Made by a program: the position numbers and the translations under genes
NCBI RefSeq assembly: GCF_047495875.1
Contig: NC_092461.1
Location: 48,985,101 to 49,049,100, forward strand
Direction of reading: 5' to 3'
From: Pithys albifrons albifrons
Taxonomy: Eukaryota > Chordata > Aves > Passeriformes > Thamnophilidae
Length of the DNA: 64,000 bases
The notes under the pieces: generated by a model
Seen by the model: the letters and a program-made list of their open reading frames with translations, nothing else
What the model was told of the DNA's origin: nothing
Databases searched by the model: none
Shown here: piece after piece, positions 50,645 through 62,934 of the stretch
Numbering within the stretch: position 1 is the first letter of the stretch
Layout: every line of letters starts with the position of its first letter

Positions 50645-50838
50645 GTGCTTGGTGAGGCACTGGAACAGATTGCCCAGAGAAGCTGTGGATGCCCCATTCC
50701 TTCGAGTATTCAAGGCCATGTTGGTTGGGGCCCTGAGCAACCTGATCTGCTGGGTGGCATCCCTGCCCATGGAGGGGAGGGGTGGAACTCAGTGATGTTT
50801 AAGGTTCCTTAAAACCCAAGCCATTCTATGATTCTTCA
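50645..50838 (+). mobile_element. CR1 LINE 3' tail fragment
   Basis: Reads gaggcactggaacagattgc, ccagagaagctgtggatgcc, gtattcaaggccatgttgg, gagcaacctgatctgctggg and ends ccattctatgattctt, the classic CR1 3' end. 5' truncated and noncoding. Confidence 0.93.
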
Positions 50839-53800
50839 GTGGGAACTGGTGTGGGATCATCTTGGCCTCAGCATCGGGCAATTGGGATCTGAGCTGGCTG
50901 GGCTAGGTCAGCAGTGCCCAGCACAGGGGACAGACACAACCTGCTCATGGGGCATTCCTCCATGCATGTCTGGAGCCCAGCCCTTGGATAGCATTGCCCA
51001 GGTAAATGCCAGAGTTCCTGGAGTGGCAGTGAGGAATCCATGCTTGCTTTCCCTTGTTTACATTGGTCACTGCATACCTGGAAAGGCCAGCTCTGGAGGG
51101 TGTGAGTGAGCCTGACCTGTCAGCCAAGACACTCTAATGATGACAACTCTGTGTCTGGTGTAGATGCTCCTAGATGGCAAACACAGGAGAGATCCTTGCC
51201 CAAAGCTGCAGTCAAGAGCACAATGCCCATTCCCTGCTATGGGCTTTTCTTGCCCAGCTCTGCCCTTCCTGCCATGGAGAATTGCCCTAGGCTTGCCCAG
51301 GGTCAGCTATTGCTTGCTGAGATCCCCCTGAGAAATCTGGGCTGCAAGGCTGGTCTTTTTGAGGTAGGAGGTGGCCTAGGACCATATCTGCAACATCCTC
51401 TCTATGTGATATTGCTGCGGAAAGAGCCCTGCCAGCACCTGCAGGAGAGCTTTGGAGAGAAACTTACTGTAGCTGTGGCCAGTGCTCAGCATAGTACGGC
51501 TGAAACAGCCTCTCTGGAAATTTCAGCCCTGTCCCAGACATCTTCAGATTCTGGGAGAACTGAGCTGGCAGCAGAGCATCATAAACCATGGTGTAAGAAA
51601 ACACTGGAATTCACAAAGAAGCTCCTGGTCAGCTTGGTGCTCCCTGACACGTGGATTCCCTCAGTGTGCTGAGTGAGCACATCCCTGCCGCGTGGGCAGC
51701 TGCCTGCTGCAAAGTCTGGCTCTCTGGAGAGCAGGAATTGGAGCCAGGTGCAGCAGTGGCCCAGGCAAAGGACAATTATTTTTTTTCCTCATAGAGTAAG
51801 CAGAAAATCATCTTGTGCTGCAGATGGTTTTTCATGCTTCTTCTCTGTAAATATACCTGTATCCAAGATCCAAACTGCAGCTTCTCTGTGCCAAGGGTAG
51901 TCCACAAAAAGCACCTGCTGCCCTCCTGTACCAGGAGTGAATGCCCCAAAAACACAGGCAAAAAAGAGGGGAAGAGAAAAAGAAGAAGCTTGATCAGAAG
52001 GAATGTCAGCTAATAAAGCAACAAATCCATTTGCTCATGTAACTTTTACAACCCTTTAAAACTGCAGCCAAAAAGTGAGCAATTCCCTTACTTCTATGCT
52101 GCCAAGTGACTCATATGAAACACCTTTGCTACTGCTTTCTTGATTTTAAAGCCCAGCTCTCTTTGTGTTTTAAATTTGAACTACTGTGGCATTTACTGGT
52201 GTGGCTGGCAAAAAGTCTGAGCCTCTGAAGCTTGCTGTTCTTTATTTTTCTTTATTTCAATATTTTAAGATTATTTCTTTGCACAGTCAGTGACACTGGT
52301 AATGGTCACCTTTATTTCAGAAGAAATGTGTTTTCATACTGGACAGTCTGTTTGGCATTCTGAGTCACTTCTCCTCTTGGATCCTCTGGGTGCCACCTGG
52401 CACAGCCTGGTGTCCCTGTCCTGGGTGGAGGTCACACAAGTCATGGCATGTCTGATCATGAATAACCAGCCCTTTTGGTCAGTGTGGATGGATTTGTAAC
52501 CATGTGCCTTCAGTCCTCAGCACCCCACGGAGTTAAAACCTCTCTCAGCAGCTGCTGTGAAGGCTGGTGTGACCTGCTGCATCCCGATGGAGACTCTTCT
52601 AACTTTTATATGGAGGAAGTGGGCATATCTGTGCAAGCATTCATATGCCTTTCACAGACATCATGTAGGAACAAAACCCCAGATAGGATATAAGCAAAAG
52701 GGCATACCAGCACTTTAAAATAAAAATGCTAATGTTGTCTCAGGCCCCTTGAGGGTGCTTAGTGATACACAATAGATTGTTTTTATATGCCTTTGTGCAG
52801 CTGTGAATTTAACAGTTTTCAAGGAGCAAGAAGTGTCCCTATAATCAGTCAGGGAGGTGGAATAAAACCCATTTCAGCCAGTAAACATAAAAATATCTGG
52901 CCTTTACCTTTTGAGACTTCTTGATAAAGTTTGAAATCCAGTTAAACCTCTATACCCAGGAGAAAACTAGCACAAATAATGTCAAAGAGATTGATGCTAT
53001 TGCTTCACAAGCGAGGGAGCGTCTGGCTCTTCAAACACATTTAGTTACCTTTCTTTCTGTAGTAATGAAAGGAATATTCTAAAAATGTTAGATTATTAGA
53101 GGTAAGCTCATCTTCCTACTTGTTATTTGTGATACTCTGCTCTGGTGTAATGAACCTAAGCGATGAGCTGCTGTTTCTGCCAGATCTCATGGGTCTTCCC
53201 ACATGAAGCATTGGAGGCAATCTGCTGTTCTTTTCTAAATTGGAAGTCAAAGAGGTTGATGGGCAGAAAGCTCTTAATAGGCCAGAAGGAATAAGCTGAG
53301 GTCTAGAAAGCCACCTAAATTTAAGTGGAAATTCCATGTATGTCTAAGGTAAAATAAAGTGTATGAGATAGGAAGGTACTGCAGAGTGTTTCTCTTCCAA
53401 GCCAGTCCCAATGAGGGAACTGATGAAGTCATGTCTCTGGGGGGTCAGCAGGAGACATTCCTGCACAGATCCCAAGCCTCAGATTTGCATCTCTCTAAAA
53501 CATGGATGCCCCAGGCCTGACTCAATATCACTGAAAAAAAGAGCTCAAGGACTGAAATTCAAGTACTTGAGAAACCGGAGGTTTTTTCAGGGCATTACAG
53601 GATGTATTGAGGTGATTTATAAAATAAGAACTAATTAAGCTTTTTTGTGTGGAGATACCTGTTGTGCAAGAATGTGAGCATTTAACTGGTAATTTCCCTT
53701 ACAGAACATGAAGCATGCTGGTATTTGAACTACTGCTGTCACTGGCAGGGGAGGGATGGGAACTCCTTCCTACACCCTGCAGTGAGACTTTCCCAGGGTG

Positions 53801-56800
53801 GTTGGATGCTCTGGAGAAGCTAATGAGCCTTTCAGAGTAGCAGGCACCATCAGGCCATCTAGCTCAATACACTGTATTTCAGACCATTACGTCTCAGCTG
53901 GCTATTCTTGAGCTGAGGTAATTTTTTACTCTGGCATTTGTTGAGGGGAATCCACTACTACCACGACACACCATCAGCAGGGGGAAATCCCACCAAACCT
54001 GTTGTACATCAGATATATCCCAAAGCCTGTGCCTCTCCCTGTTTTGGGGTGAGGCAATTTGTGCAGCCCTGCTCACAATTTTCCTGTTTGCATCGGTCCA
54101 AAGTCAGCTCTCCTTCTAACACGCAGTTTTAATGTTCTTCCTTTAAAATTGTCCCTCACCCTGATTTCTTCTAACATTGTTTGGAATCTCTACTCTCTGC
54201 TCCTTTAATATTTTGTGCATGGTATTTTTCACTAAGATGAAATGTAGACTTGAGTAGTCTCTGAACCACACCATGATGGGTCTCAAACATATAAGCCTTC
54301 TGCCAAAACAATTAGGTATGAACGTAGTCCTTGGGCAATCGGAGAATGCAGCATCTCCCAACACATGGACTCCAGTATCCTCAAGCCTGTGCTTAGCTTG
54401 AATTCTGATCTGTATTTTTTTTTTCTTACACCATTGGGCAACCTTACCCTTGTTCTGACATGAAAACATTCCCAAAGAGATGGTCAGAAAACCAAGAAAG
54501 CCCTAGAATTGTCCTGTGTTTGTGCGCAGCTCAGGTGTCACCTCTCCTCATCCTGGGTGACTCCTGCTTCCAGCAGTCAGGGATGTGGGATGGCACAGGC
54601 CCAGGGTGCAACCTGGCATGGAGCAAGGGCCATGATAATCTGGCTGCAAACAAGGTACAGCTTCTGCTTTGCTGTCAGCAGCACCCAGGGGACAGGCTGT
54701 GACCAATAGACTCTTGTCTCATAGGCTGTTAGAGGACAGGTTTTGGTTGTGCTGCCTGCAGAGCTACCTGCTGCTGAGTGACACAGCCACAGGCAAAGCA
54801 TCCCTGTGCTCCCTGGCCACACAGTCTCTTTTAGACCAGATTTTACCTTGCATGTAAATCTTACTGGAGTGAGCCTCTGGCTGAAGCCAAGCTTTGCTGC
54901 ATTGGCTTTCCTCTCCCTGGCGGCACACAGCACCCGAGGGCACAGGGGCAGGGCTGAGCAGTGCCTGTGCAGTCCTGGTGAGTTGTGCATTTGTGTTTTC
55001 TCCCATACAGCCCCAGGTTTGTGCAAAATTAAGCAAGTGTGGCAAAACATCTGGCTGCAATCCATGCAGGTTGCTCTGTGAGCTGTGGCTCCCAGAAATG
55101 TGTACTGGCATCAAAAACTGCATGGGCTTCTGGCTCAGTCCTCTCCAGTTGCTGTCAGGGTGATGGAGCACCTGTGTTTGTCTGTGATTGGGAAATCCCC
55201 TCCCAAACGCACAGGGGCAATTTGCCCTTCCGAGCTCCTCTGTGCAAGGGCTCTGGGTGTGTGTGGTGGACTGAGGTAGTTTATCCCACTTCCACGGCAG
55301 GCTGCAGGTGCCCTGGCAGGAGAGGCTAAGTGGGGTCTGGTGTGGTATCCAAACCTACAGCCACAAAAAGTGGGTACCCAAGGGCAGGAAACTTGCTTTT
55401 CTCATCCTTGATGTCCCAGGGTGGGCCAACACTGCAGGAGCTGGGCAACACTGAATGTGCAAAACCTGCATCCCTGCACTGTCCCTGCCTGGGAGCCAGG
55501 AGGACAAAGGCCAGTTTCCAGGAGCTTCCATGAAGACAGGGCTCAAGCTGTGGGCAGCAGAACTGACCTCTACCTCCCAGGATCATGGGCAGCCTGTGCA
55601 AAGCTCCTTTGGGAGCCAGCAGGATGACCAGCCCCAGTCAGGCCAGTATTTACTGACCTATTTCCTGCTTCTTTCTTTGTGTGTGCAGTAATCTTCGGCC
55701 ATGCCAGGACTTGCCTTTCCTCTGTTTTCCAGAAAATGCAAGCACACAAAAATGGCTGAATAACATTAGGGTGTAGGCATTTCTCCAGCTCCTTTAGTAG
55801 CTGCTCTGGAGAGTAAACAGCTTCCTCCAGGTTGTTTTGGTACTTTAATCCAATGTGAATTGTCATTCTCTGTGCACACTTTGCATACCTCTCCTAGATG
55901 AAACCTATGATACTGTCATGAAGTCAGCTACACCATGTTCAAAATGTCATCGTGCTAACCGGGCACCCAGTCCAGACTGGATAGCTTGGAGTTTACGTAG
56001 GACAGTTCCTTGGGCTATTTTTAAATACTGGGGCAAGGATTACATTACACTGGTGCACTAACATCACAAATCTCTCAGGGTGCCAGCCCTGGATTTCAAG
56101 TCAAGCGTCTGGCTCTCCAGGCACACCAAGCAGCCGAGGAGGGTGGGAACCTGCTTGGGGAAGATGGGATTTTTGACACTTTCCCCAAACTGACGGAGTT
56201 TTCCTCTTGGCTCTGCACAGTGACACTCACTGCTGGGCATGTAAATATTTCTGTGCTTCTCTAAGGGGATTAGCTGTGTAAGTGTTCACAGTAATGATGT
56301 GGTTCTGCTGTGTAAAGCTGTTGTCCAGGGAATTCAGTGGGAATAGAAAGTGCTCAGGACCTGCCATCAGTGGGCCCCAAGTGCTGAAATTTTAATTTAT
56401 TCCTCTCTTTTCCATGTCCTGCAGCCTTACTGCATTTTGCAGTCACTAAAACTTCAGCAAGGCTGCAGGACTTATAGCTGCTACAGTCTGGTGTTACTGC
56501 CTGCCAGCACTGTGTGCTGGTTTCTCTTGTCTTCTGCTTCCTCTCCACCAAAGGATGCTCTTTGATTTTAATTATTTATCTGTACGTGCTCCTTACTCCC
56601 AATTTGTTCTTAAACTTCACATCTGCTATCTCAGTCACCTCTTCTGCATCCTGCAGGTTTATATTTAAACATTTCTAGCAGGTTACCAGGAGGGAGGGAA
56701 AAGCCAAGACATTAACAGCAGTGTGAGGCACTGCTCAGAGTTGGTGTTGTCGCTGGCCTGAGCAGAAGGCAATGGGTTCTGCAGAACCATGGAGTTGCTC

Positions 56801-57198
56801 TGCTGGAATCTGCTTGAATATCTTCACTGCACCATCCTTGGCCCCAGCCCCTCCTATTCCCCACCCCTCTTCTGCCCCCCCACAGGAGCACAGAGCCTTC
56901 CCTCCCTGCTCGCAAAGGCTGGGCTCTGGTGGAGTCTGTCCTGGTGGCAGTCCAAAGCACTGGGTCCCTCTGGATCCAGTGCTTTGCCTGGTGGAGCTGC
57001 TCATTGCTGAGCTGTGAGCACACTGACAGCTTCTCCCGGGCTCTCTGTCTTCCCACTGACGAGACTTTTGGCTCCAGGTCTCCTTGAAATGCTTATTGGT
57101 CCATAGCCAGATGCTCCGGGTGGTGTTCCCAGTCCTGTGCTTGCAGGCACACACCATGCCCCACAGATACGGCACGTGGTGGCTGGTGACCCCCGGGT
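50839..57198. other. Intergenic, KLF10 to ODF1, part 3
   Basis: No supported gene. The frame at 51106-51672 (plus, 188 codons) has no domain and no conserved features that I recognise. No mobile element recognised. Confidence 0.45.
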
Positions 57199-57267
57199 GA
57201 CAACCTCAGGGCAGGGGTGGCTGCGAGGGGACAACCCCAGGGCAGGGGGGACTGCAAGGGGACAGGG
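57199..57267. repeat. 31-bp tandem repeat, 2.2 copies
   Basis: Units at 57199-57229 and 57230-57260 start gacaacctcagggcagggg and gacaaccccagggcagggg, followed by a partial gacaggg. GC-rich minisatellite. Confidence 0.85.
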
Positions 57268-60089
57268 TGAGTGCTGTCACCACCCAGTCCTGGGCTCTGG
57301 CCTGTCTGGGCCCTTCTCATCTCAGTTCAGACCTGGCACCCTCCAGAGCTTTGGGACCCAGACCTCAGCAGGGAGGGGATTTTTTTGTCTATTTTTATAT
57401 ATTTCAGAGTCCCACACGCACTTGTGTGACTGTGAGGCAGAACCCTGGCAGCTCTCCCTTTTACAGGCTTTTCTGCATATCAGGGGTAGACGCACAAAGC
57501 TATGGCAAAATAAAAAACAACAAAACACCAAACAAAAAAGAGGCTGAATTTTATTTTTCTGGCAAGTTAAAATCTGTTTTAGTGAAGCAGAGGGGATGAT
57601 GCTTTTTGGTTTTCATTTTTTTAATTCTAGCATTATTGTCACCTGCAGGCCTTCAAAGACTACGTGCCACACCTAAGACAGGGACAAGCACAAAGGACCA
57701 AAGAGCTGAGACCTGCTAATATTTGTAATTGATGTTGAAATCAAGAAGAACAATTGCATGGGGATGATTTCACACTATCTACATATAACAGGGTAATTGA
57801 GAGGATAACATCTGGCACAGCAAAGCTTTTTTCACCCAAACTAAAGTTTCAAGACAATAAGAAAACCTCATACCTCACTTGTTAAAAGAAAGGCCCAACC
57901 TACAGTGATGGAGGTGGAGTGGGACAAATAGGATGGCAGGGAGAATTAGAAGACAGAGATGAAAAACTAACTTTATATTCCAGAGACCAGCAAAGGGACT
58001 TGTAGGGCAAAAGAGGAGAAACATGGGCCAGCACCCCATGCTCATGGAGGTGGCAGCTTCCCGATGGCCACGCTGAGCGTCCTGGAAGGATCAGCTTACT
58101 CATAACCTAAATTCAGTGCAGGATTATTAATGAGGTGACAAGTGCGGGGTCCAGAATGACAACAAATCCACTGAGTTTTTAACACAGAGGCAGAATTAAA
58201 GCCATGGGTCCTGCTCTGTCTTCTAAATTCTTAGGACTTTCTCCAGAGGAGATGAAGGAAAACAGGCTTGGAAAGTTTATCCAAGAGACTGAGTTGCCAA
58301 ACGGTTTAGGAAGGACAGCGGTTAAATTTAACTTTAAGCACAAACACAATGGATGGATGAAGCTTCTCACTCATGTGGAGGTGCAGTGGGGGGCAGCTGC
58401 ATTGGGCCCACATGGCTGGTGTCATCCAAACAGCCTGGCCATGCTACTGCCCCAAGGATGAGGAGGGGAGATGTGAAGAGCAGAGCTGATCCCTCTGACA
58501 GGCATCAACTTATCCCTCTGCAGGAATAGCCCTGCCAGGCTGGCACAGCTCACCAGGAGAGCAGCAGCCACCTGCCTGAGCAGTGCTGTGCCCTCAGGAG
58601 CAGCAGCACACCGGAGAGTCGGAAGATAAAAGCTGGGATTGCTTTGCATCTTTCCACAAAGGGGCTGCTCTCCCAAGGTTTTCAATAGCTAGGAGAGAAA
58701 GAACAGTTCTGCACAGCCTGGGCCGGCAGAGCACTGCCTGGCTGTAGGAAATCCCCGAGAAATTGATTACTGAGGAGAAGTCTGGATTTAGCATCCTCAG
58801 ATGACCTCTGGTTACAAATTCCTTGGCTATTTTTAAATGCGCCCATAAGACTAAAGTTCAAGAATGCAGCAACATTTAGAACTATAGAGCCAATTCACCA
58901 TCTCTGGCATCTTCCTCATGCCAGGGATTTCAGAGAGGATATCTTCTACAGGAGAATGGTCAAGATTGGCCCCCAAAATAATTTGTTGCAACAATATGCT
59001 GAAGAATATATGAACTCCTGGAAGCCCTTGTTGGGCTGGTAATTGCAGCAGAGTTGGGCTGCTGAAGCAAAGGAAAGTTGCCTTATCCAGGAGCTGTACT
59101 CCAGGGGGGAGAGCTGCAGGATCTAAGGTCAGTCTAGGAACCTGATGTGATGGTGGTCTGTCCCGAGGTCTGCACACCCAGGATCACAAACCACAGCTCC
59201 GTTTCTTGGCCTCTCCTTCATTTGCTGTTAGCACAGCAAAGAAAAATATCAGCTGCAGTGTATCCCAGACTTACTGCTTTGTGACACCACCTTCAATGGA
59301 TTTGCTTTGAATAAAATCTTGCACGGTGGTAAATTTTAAAAAAATAATATCTGCCACCTAGTGGCAAATAAATTTGTTTCATGGGAGATGCTGATGTGAG
59401 CATGGCTTGCTGTGTTAAGGATGGTTTTCTGAAGGTACTTTCTCTTTGCAAACTCTCAGGTAAACAGTATTTGGAGGGTACGGATTTTGCGGTATGACCC
59501 AAGTTGTACGTAGGTATTCACAAAACTAAGTGACTATTTCAGTGATTTGCTTCTATGATGAAGGCGGCCCTAAAGATTTTCCTACCAGCCCAGGGCTAGC
59601 ATTTCATAGGATATAAAATGAATTCAGAATTTTCTTCAGAAAGTCATATCTGACAATAAAGGGCTCAGGAATGTAATTTGGTGTTAGGAGCCTAAGCAGA
59701 CTAATTTAGGGACAGACTGTGAAAAGCATGTGTTAAAGGATAAGTAATAGATAAGAGCAGTCATGGCCAGCCCTGGGATTGCTGTGGGACTCAATATATT
59801 CTGCAAGTCATGGGTGGAGTGGGGGTGTCGCAATATGTTTCCCTTCTGCACGCTTAGACAGCTTCTGTAGAAATCATTACAAAGTATAAAGACTGTATTC
59901 CAAAGGGGGTTCAGTTTTACTACTTGGTGGGTTGCTTTGTAGGAAGACAGCCTTCTCCAGCCCCCATCCCCATCCCTGCAGCCTGTGCTCACAGGAGGCT
60001 CCATTGCAGCCTCCCTGCTGAAGTGTGGTTAGGTCTAAATATCCTTGGCCAACACCAGCAGAATCAGGCCACCTGTGCAAGGGCAGCCT
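57268..60089. other. Intergenic, KLF10 to ODF1, part 4
   Basis: Nothing supported. Only short frames on both strands; mixed base composition. Confidence 0.45.
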
Positions 60090-60390
60090 TTCAATATATA
60101 AAGGAGGCATATAAGAAAGATGGAGAGAGACTTTATACCAAGGCCTGTAGTGACAGGACAAGGGGGTTTAAACTGTAAAAAGGTAGATTTAAATTGCACA
60201 TAAGGAAGGATTTTTTTTATTATGAGGGTGATGAGACACTTAACAGGTTGCCCAAATGCCAGGTTGGATGGAGCTTGGAGCAAACTGCTCTAGTGGAAGA
60301 TGTTCCTGCTCATGAGGAAGGGGCTAGAACAGATGACCTTTAGAAAACCCCTTCCAACCAAAACCATTCCATGGTTGCATGGTTCTATAC
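60090..60390 (+). mobile_element. CR1 LINE 3' tail fragment, diverged
   Basis: Reads tataagaaagatggagagag, tgtagtgacaggacaagggg, gatgagacacttaacaggtt, gcccaaatgccaggttggat, gctctagtggaagatgttcc and ends ccattccatggttgc / atggttcta. It is more diverged than the other CR1 tails in the window. Confidence 0.85.
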
Positions 60391-62198
60391 TGACCAAGCT
60401 ATACAGTAAGCCCATAAAGCTTAAAATTTATTATCAACTGTTGTTATAAGTGGTAGCTGGATGCTGAAAACATCCCAGAAGCACCTCATTTCTTGCACCA
60501 GTTAAATTAATGAGCTAGTTGTGGCCAAGACAAACTGATCCTGCACCTCTTGCTGACATGTTTGACTGAAGGAGCTGTTTCACAGTGATCATGATTTTGG
60601 GGAGATGTTTGCAGTGAGCTGCCCCAATGGGTTGTGTTCACTCAACATGAGGGTTAGGTGCTGCTGTTCACCAGCCTGGTCAAAATGGCATCAAATCGAC
60701 ACAGAGGGCTGCTCTGAGCTTTTTGAATGCATGGACAGACACAGTTTTGTTCCTTGTCAGAGCAAATCTTCCACCCAGAGGAGAAGAGCAGGGGGTGGCA
60801 AAGCTGAGGGCCTACCCAAACCGTGGTGCTCCCAGCCACAGACTCACTGCTCTACAAACTGTCCCCTCTGATTCACCACCTTCATAAGGTGCATGTAAAC
60901 CATGGAAGTGAGGCCATCTGTCTGTGGGCTGTAAGCAATGGACTGGCTTTGTTTTCATTATGCATGTGTGTTTCCAGGGTAATATTCCTTGATGCAGCAG
61001 TGAGTGGGAGCCCTTGGCACTGGGGATGCCTTGGCTGCCTGACACACATTGCCCCAGTGGCATGAGGGTCTCGCAGGGGTCAGGGTCCCCCTGTGAGACA
61101 GCATTTCTCACACAGAATAATGGCAGGGGATGGCACCCCTCTCTGAGGGCTTTCAAGTGGGCAGCACACCTATACAGCACCAGCCCACAGGCTGCCCACC
61201 CTCTACCCTGACAGGTTAGTGAATATCAGAGGTTTGACTCTGTGCCAGCACAGCCTAAAACATTGGGTTCTCTGCTAGGAAAATCTGCTGCAGGGGACTG
61301 TGCCACAAGGAGTGGTGACAATCTTTCTCCCTCCAGCCCAGGGGCTCACAAAGCCTGAACCAGGTGGTGCTTCTCTGGAGAAACACTTGCCCAGGCAGCT
61401 GGTAAATGCAGGCACCTGGTGTACCGTTCCGTCACACACCTCTCTGCAGTGGAGCTAATGCTGCTTTCCACAGGAGTGCATGCCCAAGTGCTGTAATAAA
61501 AATTCTCCCCCTCTTCCAGCCTGAGAAACGTTTTCTGATTATTTTGGAGCCATTGATTCCTACAGCAGGAAATGGTGTCATCCCCTCTTTGGCTGGTAAG
61601 TGTTCCTCCCTAATCCCAGCTCTTCTAGGGGAAAGCTCTCTGTCCTTCATACACAGTTTTTCCCAGTCAGGAAGTCTCTGCAAGAACCAAACCAAGGAGA
61701 CAAAGAGCACAGTTGGGGTTTTTTGGGCTCCTCTCCTTGATGTGTTTGTCATTAAGGTTTGCTTTCTAGAAATTCCCTGCAGTTCAAATGGAAGCAGCTG
61801 GATTGTGAGAAGTGTCCTTACAGGAATGTGACTGATTGTAAGTGGTGCTTCTTAGCCTTCAAAATCCATGAGACTGTACACCCTAAGCCCACGACCTCCA
61901 GCCCTGCCCTCAGTGCCCACAAGTGACCAAAGCCATGTATGTAGGTTTTCAGGCCGGTGAGCCAAGGGCAGCTTCCCAGATGGAAACATCTTCATGTTTT
62001 CCTGCTGGCACCTGCCTTTTTGCCCACTAAATCCCTTCAAAAATGAGGCTCACACACATCTGTTCAGAGTGCTGTCTTCATTTTTGGAAGCAGTGAGAGA
62101 AGCTGCTAGCACAAAGTTAGCAGAACTGATCTAAAGCCGATGGGGAGAGGGGATGTGCAGAGGAATGACTGTGCCTGGGTTTGACTCCCTGCTGCGGA
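60391..62198. other. Intergenic, ODF1 downstream
   Basis: No gene supported. It would include the ODF1 3'UTR (minus strand), but I found no clear TTTATT (reverse AATAAA) close to the stop codon. Confidence 0.4.
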
Positions 62199-62514
62199 TC
62201 AGTAGTTCGTAAGCTGAGAGCAGCCCTTGGGTGCCACTTCAACCCTCATGATGCTGTTGGGTTCCAGAGAGTAGGTCACCTCATCCTCACTCACCCCTGG
62301 CGGCAGGTTGAACTCCTTCATGAATTTCCTGTAGTTACATGTCTTTGACACTGAGGTGTTGCGCTCCTCCCTGTGCTCCGCTAACACCGTCACCTTCCCG
62401 TCTTTCACCTTCACAGTGACGTCCTTGGGGTCAAAACCCTTCACATCAACCAAAGCCACATGACTCTGATCATGGGACGAGTTCAACATCCTGCCAGGTC
62501 TTTGTATTCTGGAA
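62199..62514 (-). CDS. ODF1: ODF1 exon 2, alpha-crystallin domain
   Basis: The acceptor is tcttgttttag (AG at plus 62516-62515). The first T completes the split Ser codon. It encodes SRIQRPGRMLNSSHDQSHVA, then the complete alpha-crystallin domain, and stops after GCSQLTNY (TGA, plus 62199-62201). Confidence 0.9.
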
Positions 62515-62928
62515 CTAAAACAAGAGGATAGCCTTTACCTTCCCATTCCCCTTCCAACTTGTTTCTCCAAAATAGCTATTTCTCTCCCATCCTGCTTATC
62601 TTTTTCAACCTTTTCTTCTGATAGTGATGCCAAACTTCTCTTAGCCTTCCTTAAAGGTTACTGATGCTTGTAGGAAAGCAGGCAACTAACTATGTTACCT
62701 GTTCATTCGTCTCTCCAGGTCCAGCCTTGCAGAGAGGGTCCTTCTGGCCAGGGACCGGGGTTCGGGCAGGTGCAGGCAGCAGTGGTGAAAGGCCATCATC
62801 CTCTGCAGGCGGGCTGCATGCACCCTCTCGCGCAGCAGCTGCAGGCGCAGGTCCAGCAGCCTCATCTGCCTCTGTATCCGCCTCAAGTGCCGGCTGGTGT
62901 CTTCCGAAAAGTGACCGGGCATTGACAT
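62199..62928 (-). CDS. ODF1: Outer dense fibre protein 1 (HSPB10), two exons, complete
   Basis: ODF1 is a main protein of the sperm-tail outer dense fibres and belongs to the small heat-shock family. Exon 1 is 62699-62928 and exon 2 is 62199-62514 on the minus strand (GT-AG, phase 2), giving 181 residues. The ATG at 62928 is used because the codon two positions upstream is GTG; a second ATG follows at 62922. Residues about 10-55 form an Arg/Leu-rich helix (RHLRRIQRQMRLLDLRLQLL) like human ODF1 residues 12-26. About 95-175 is an alpha-crystallin domain: VDVKGFDPKDVTVKVKDGKV, then FMKEFNLPPGVSEDEVTYSL. Only four Cys remain. The mammalian Cys-rich N-terminal part and the C-terminal Cys-x-Pro repeats (human 250 residues) are missing. 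Synteny with KLF10 supports ODF1 over other HSPB genes. Confidence 0.9.
62699..62928 (-). CDS. ODF1: ODF1 exon 1
   Basis: Starts ATG TCA ATG CCC (MSMPGHFSEDTSRHLRRIQR) and ends at the donor cag|gtaaca (GT at plus 62698-62697). It encodes the Arg/Leu-rich N-terminal helix and an HHCC pair that is the only trace of the Cys-rich segment seen in mammals. Confidence 0.88.
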
Positions 62929-62934
62929 TGTCAC

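Noticed and set aside
51106..51672. 188-codon plus-strand frame
   Set aside because: No domain or conserved motif recognised and no repeat or splice evidence; kept out as a chance frame.
62929..62934. ODF1 start two codons further upstream
   Set aside because: That codon is GTG, not ATG; the first ATG in frame is at 62928.
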